DNA of 64,000 nt from assembly GCF_024213555.1 (NCBI RefSeq), contig NZ_JANAVO010000001.1, positions 2,356,001 through 2,420,000 of the forward strand, given 5' to 3'. Below the pieces are notes generated by a model. That model had not been told where the DNA came from and did not search any database. It saw only the letters and a list, made by a program, of their open reading frames with translations. The position numbers were made by a program, and so were the translations under genes. Shown here piece after piece: positions 62,230 through 64,000 of this stretch; within the stretch, counting starts at the first letter, position 1, and each line of letters starts with the position of its first letter. This DNA comes from Allokutzneria sp. A3M-2-11 16 (GTDB lineage Bacteria > Actinomycetota > Actinomycetes > Mycobacteriales > Pseudonocardiaceae).

Positions 62230-62618
62230 TCGTCCGGAGCCTGTCCGAGATCGAGGACACCGAGTACGACGTGCGCGCGGAGACCTGGCGCAGCAGGCGG
62301 ATCATCCTGGCCAAGGAGGGCGTCGGTTTCTCCTTGCACGACACCGTTCTCTACGCGGGGACCGAGACCGCCATGTGGTACGCGAACCACGTCGAGGCCG
62401 TCTACTGCATCGAGGGCGAAGGCGAGCTGATCAACGACGAGACCGGCGAGGTGCACCCGATCTCCCCGGGAACGCTCTACCTGCTCGACGGCCACGAGAA
62501 GCACCGGCTGCGGTGCAAGACCGACGTGCGCACCGTCTGCGTGTTCAACCCGCCCGTGACCGGCAGGGAAGTGCACGACGAACACGGCGTCTACCCGCTG
62601 TTGACCGAGTCCGCGTGA
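62226..62618 (+). CDS. ectC: Ectoine synthase
   Basis: 130 residues, cupin fold, closing N-gamma-acetyl-diaminobutyrate to ectoine. Characteristic N-terminus [15 protein letters not shown]; active-site region [20 protein letters not shown] and metal/His region [15 protein letters not shown] start coupled to ectB. Confidence 0.96.
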   Translation: MIVRSLSEIEDTEYDVRAETWRSRRIILAKEGVGFSLHDTVLYAGTETAMWYANHVEAVYCIEGEGELINDETGEVHPISPGTLYLLDGHEKHRLRCKTDVRTVCVFNPPVTGREVHDEHGVYPLLTESA

Positions 62619-62638
62619 ACCGACGCTAGGAGCGCGAT

Positions 62639-63568
62639 ATGACCACGATCGACACCCTGCCCGGCAACATGGTCGAGGACAGGTACCCGACCCGCTGCAA
62701 GAACTACCCGATGATGCTGCGGCGGCCCGATCCCGTTGTGTGGCCGACGGCGAACGGGGCGACCGCGGCCGGACCGGTGGACGCGGACACGGTCTCCGGC
62801 TACGACGCCAAGGGCTTCCTGACCATCGACTCGCTGCTCTCGGGGGACGAGGTGGCGCTCTACCGGGACGAGCTGGACCGGTTGGCCGCCGATCCCGCGG
62901 TGAAGGCCGATGAGCGCACGGTGGTGGAGAAGTCCTCCAACGAGGTCCGCTCGATCTTCGAGGTGCACAGGATCAGCTCCGCGATCGCCGAGCTGGTGCG
63001 CGATCCGCGGGTCGTCGACCGCGCGCGGCAGCTGCTGGGCTCCGACGTCTACGTGCACCAGAGCCGGATCAACTACAAGCCCGGTTTCACGGGCGGCTCG
63101 TTCTACTGGCACTCCGACTTCGAGACCTGGCACGCCGAGGACGGGATGCCCGGCATGCGCGCGGTGAGCATCTCGATCGCGCTGACCGACAACCACCCGT
63201 TCAACGGCGGCCTGATGATCATGCCGGGCTCGCACCGGACCTTCGTCAGCTGCGTCGGCGAGACACCGGCCGACCACTACAAGGAATCGTTGCGGGAACA
63301 GGAGATCGGCACTCCGGACAACGACAGCCTGACCGTGCTCGCCGGGCGCTACGGCATCGAGCAGTTCACCGGGCCCGCCGGATCGGCCGTCATGTTCGAC
63401 TCGAACTGCATGCACGGGTCCAACGGCAACATCACGCCGTTCCCGCGCTCCAACATCTTCGTGGTGTTCAACAGCGTCGAGAACACGCTCGTGGAGCCGT
63501 TCGCGGCACCTCGGCCGCGGCCGCCGTTCATCGCGAGCAGGGACTTCACCCCTGTCGGGAACGGGTGA
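62639..63568 (+). CDS. ectD: Ectoine 5-hydroxylase
   Basis: 309 residues, Fe(II)/2-oxoglutarate dioxygenase that forms 5-hydroxyectoine. The iron triad His158, Asp160 and His260 is in FYWHSDFETWH and NCMHGS. TAGGAG precedes the ATG. Presence of ectD means the strain can accumulate hydroxyectoine, often linked to heat or desiccation protection. Confidence 0.96.
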   Translation: MTTIDTLPGNMVEDRYPTRCKNYPMMLRRPDPVVWPTANGATAAGPVDADTVSGYDAKGFLTIDSLLSGDEVALYRDELDRLAADPAVKADERTVVEKSSNEVRSIFEVHRISSAIAELVRDPRVVDRARQLLGSDVYVHQSRINYKPGFTGGSFYWHSDFETWHAEDGMPGMRAVSISIALTDNHPFNGGLMIMPGSHRTFVSCVGETPADHYKESLREQEIGTPDNDSLTVLAGRYGIEQFTGPAGSAVMFDSNCMHGSNGNITPFPRSNIFVVFNSVENTLVEPFAAPRPRPPFIASRDFTPVGNG

Positions 63569-63622
63569 GGAGAGGGTGGTGGGGAGCGCGGCTCGGGGCT
63601 CGCTCCGCCACCGCCCGCACAC

Positions 63623-63667
63623 AGCGCTGGAGGGCCGTCCAGGGGATCAGGACGGCCCTCCAGCGCT
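63623..63667. terminator. Terminator after ectD
   Basis: A perfect 18-bp stem (63623-63640 with 63650-63667) and a 9-nt loop between ectD and the convergent membrane-protein gene. Confidence 0.92.
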
Positions 63668-63692
63668 CCCCGAGCGAGGGTCTGTGGGGTGG

Positions 63693-64000
63693 TCAGAAGT
63701 TGTTGCCGTTCATGCTCGGGTTCACGATCGGCCGCGGTTCTTCGTGCTTGCGCTCTTCGAGCTGGGCGTTGGTCTCCTGGGTGATCCGCTGCGAGCTCTG
63801 CCGCTCGCGGATGTTGCCGAGCACCGACAGCGTCACCGCGTGCGCGGCGCCGAGCAGCAGCAGGACGATGCCGAGCTTGGTGATGACCTGCTGGACGGCG
63901 CCCTCGACCGGGATGTCGATGGTGGAGAGCAGCATCAGCACACCCAGCGTGATGATGTGGAACAGCACGCCGATCATCCGGCCCATCGAGTTGGCCGCGC
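63693..64000 (-). CDS. Membrane protein of unknown function (5' end outside window)
   Basis: The C-terminal 102 residues are visible: two hydrophobic helices (RMIGVLFHIITLGVLMLLS and an ITKLGIVLLLLGAAHAVT helix) then a charged cytoplasmic tail ending PSMNGNNF. The frame stays open to the end of the window; ATG codons at 63986 and 63977 could also be starts. No family recognised. Confidence 0.6.
   Translation of the reverse strand, partial: AANSMGRMIGVLFHIITLGVLMLLSTIDIPVEGAVQQVITKLGIVLLLLGAAHAVTLSVLGNIRERQSSQRITQETNAQLEERKHEEPRPIVNPSMNGNNF

Overview
The window is high-GC actinobacterial DNA, most likely from the Pseudonocardiales (family-level inference only). The evidence is Lsr2, ClpC, MhuD, CarD, LpqE and an ectABCD operon, frequent GTG/TTG starts and 4-nt stop/start overlaps. 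The gene order follows a conserved actinobacterial block known from Mycobacterium tuberculosis Rv3579c-Rv3597c: lsr2, clpC, mhuD, alpha/beta hydrolase, mutY, carbonic anhydrase, a proline-rich membrane protein, disA, radA, lpqE, carD, ispD, ispF, cysS, rlmB. Lineage-specific insertions interrupt it.

Layout. 0-7 kb: lsr2, then an iron-uptake island of two tandem siderophore-binding lipoproteins, a divergent FecCD-FecCD-ATPase operon and a FhuF-type 2Fe-2S protein, with IdeR/DmdR-like iron boxes at three promoter regions. 7-18 kb: clpC behind a ClgR-like site, secreted and membrane proteins, a Sir2-like protein, mhuD, a hydrolase, mutY, a short-chain fatty acid transporter and carbonic anhydrase. 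18.7-23.4 kb: a decayed disA remnant separated from radA by an ECF sigma factor, its partner membrane protein and a secreted S1 protease. 23.5-31.4 kb: lpqE, carD-ispD-ispF, an MHS transporter, a HAD protein, cysS and rlmB.

31-35 kb: an MBOAT/AlgX-type acyltransferase pair enclosing a BrnT-like toxin, an RHH antitoxin and a GNAT gene. 35-38 kb: a Zn/Mn ABC importer. 38-44 kb: a carbohydrate ABC importer with a divergent LacI regulator and matching operator-like repeats. 44-47.4 kb: a compact FkbH / acyl carrier protein / VOC / LpxA-like cassette. 47.5-50 kb: an orphan LacI regulator and a pentapeptide-repeat membrane protein. 50-54 kb: two overlapping secreted lectin-like beta-propeller paralogues. 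54-58.5 kb: trehalose metabolism (an OtsB-GH15 fusion and OtsA). 58.7 kb: tRNA-Thr. 59-63.6 kb: an aldo/keto reductase and ectABCD for ectoine and hydroxyectoine.

Two observations stand out. First, disA keeps only about 76 N-terminal and about 24 C-terminal codons, in different frames, so the only diadenylate cyclase gene expected in such a genome looks destroyed at this locus. Second, at least three families of long palindromic intergenic repeats are present. They fill six of the eight convergent gene junctions that have an intergenic gap; the other two carry ordinary strong hairpins. The FkbH/ACP/VOC/LpxA-like cassette is the best candidate for an undescribed biochemical system.
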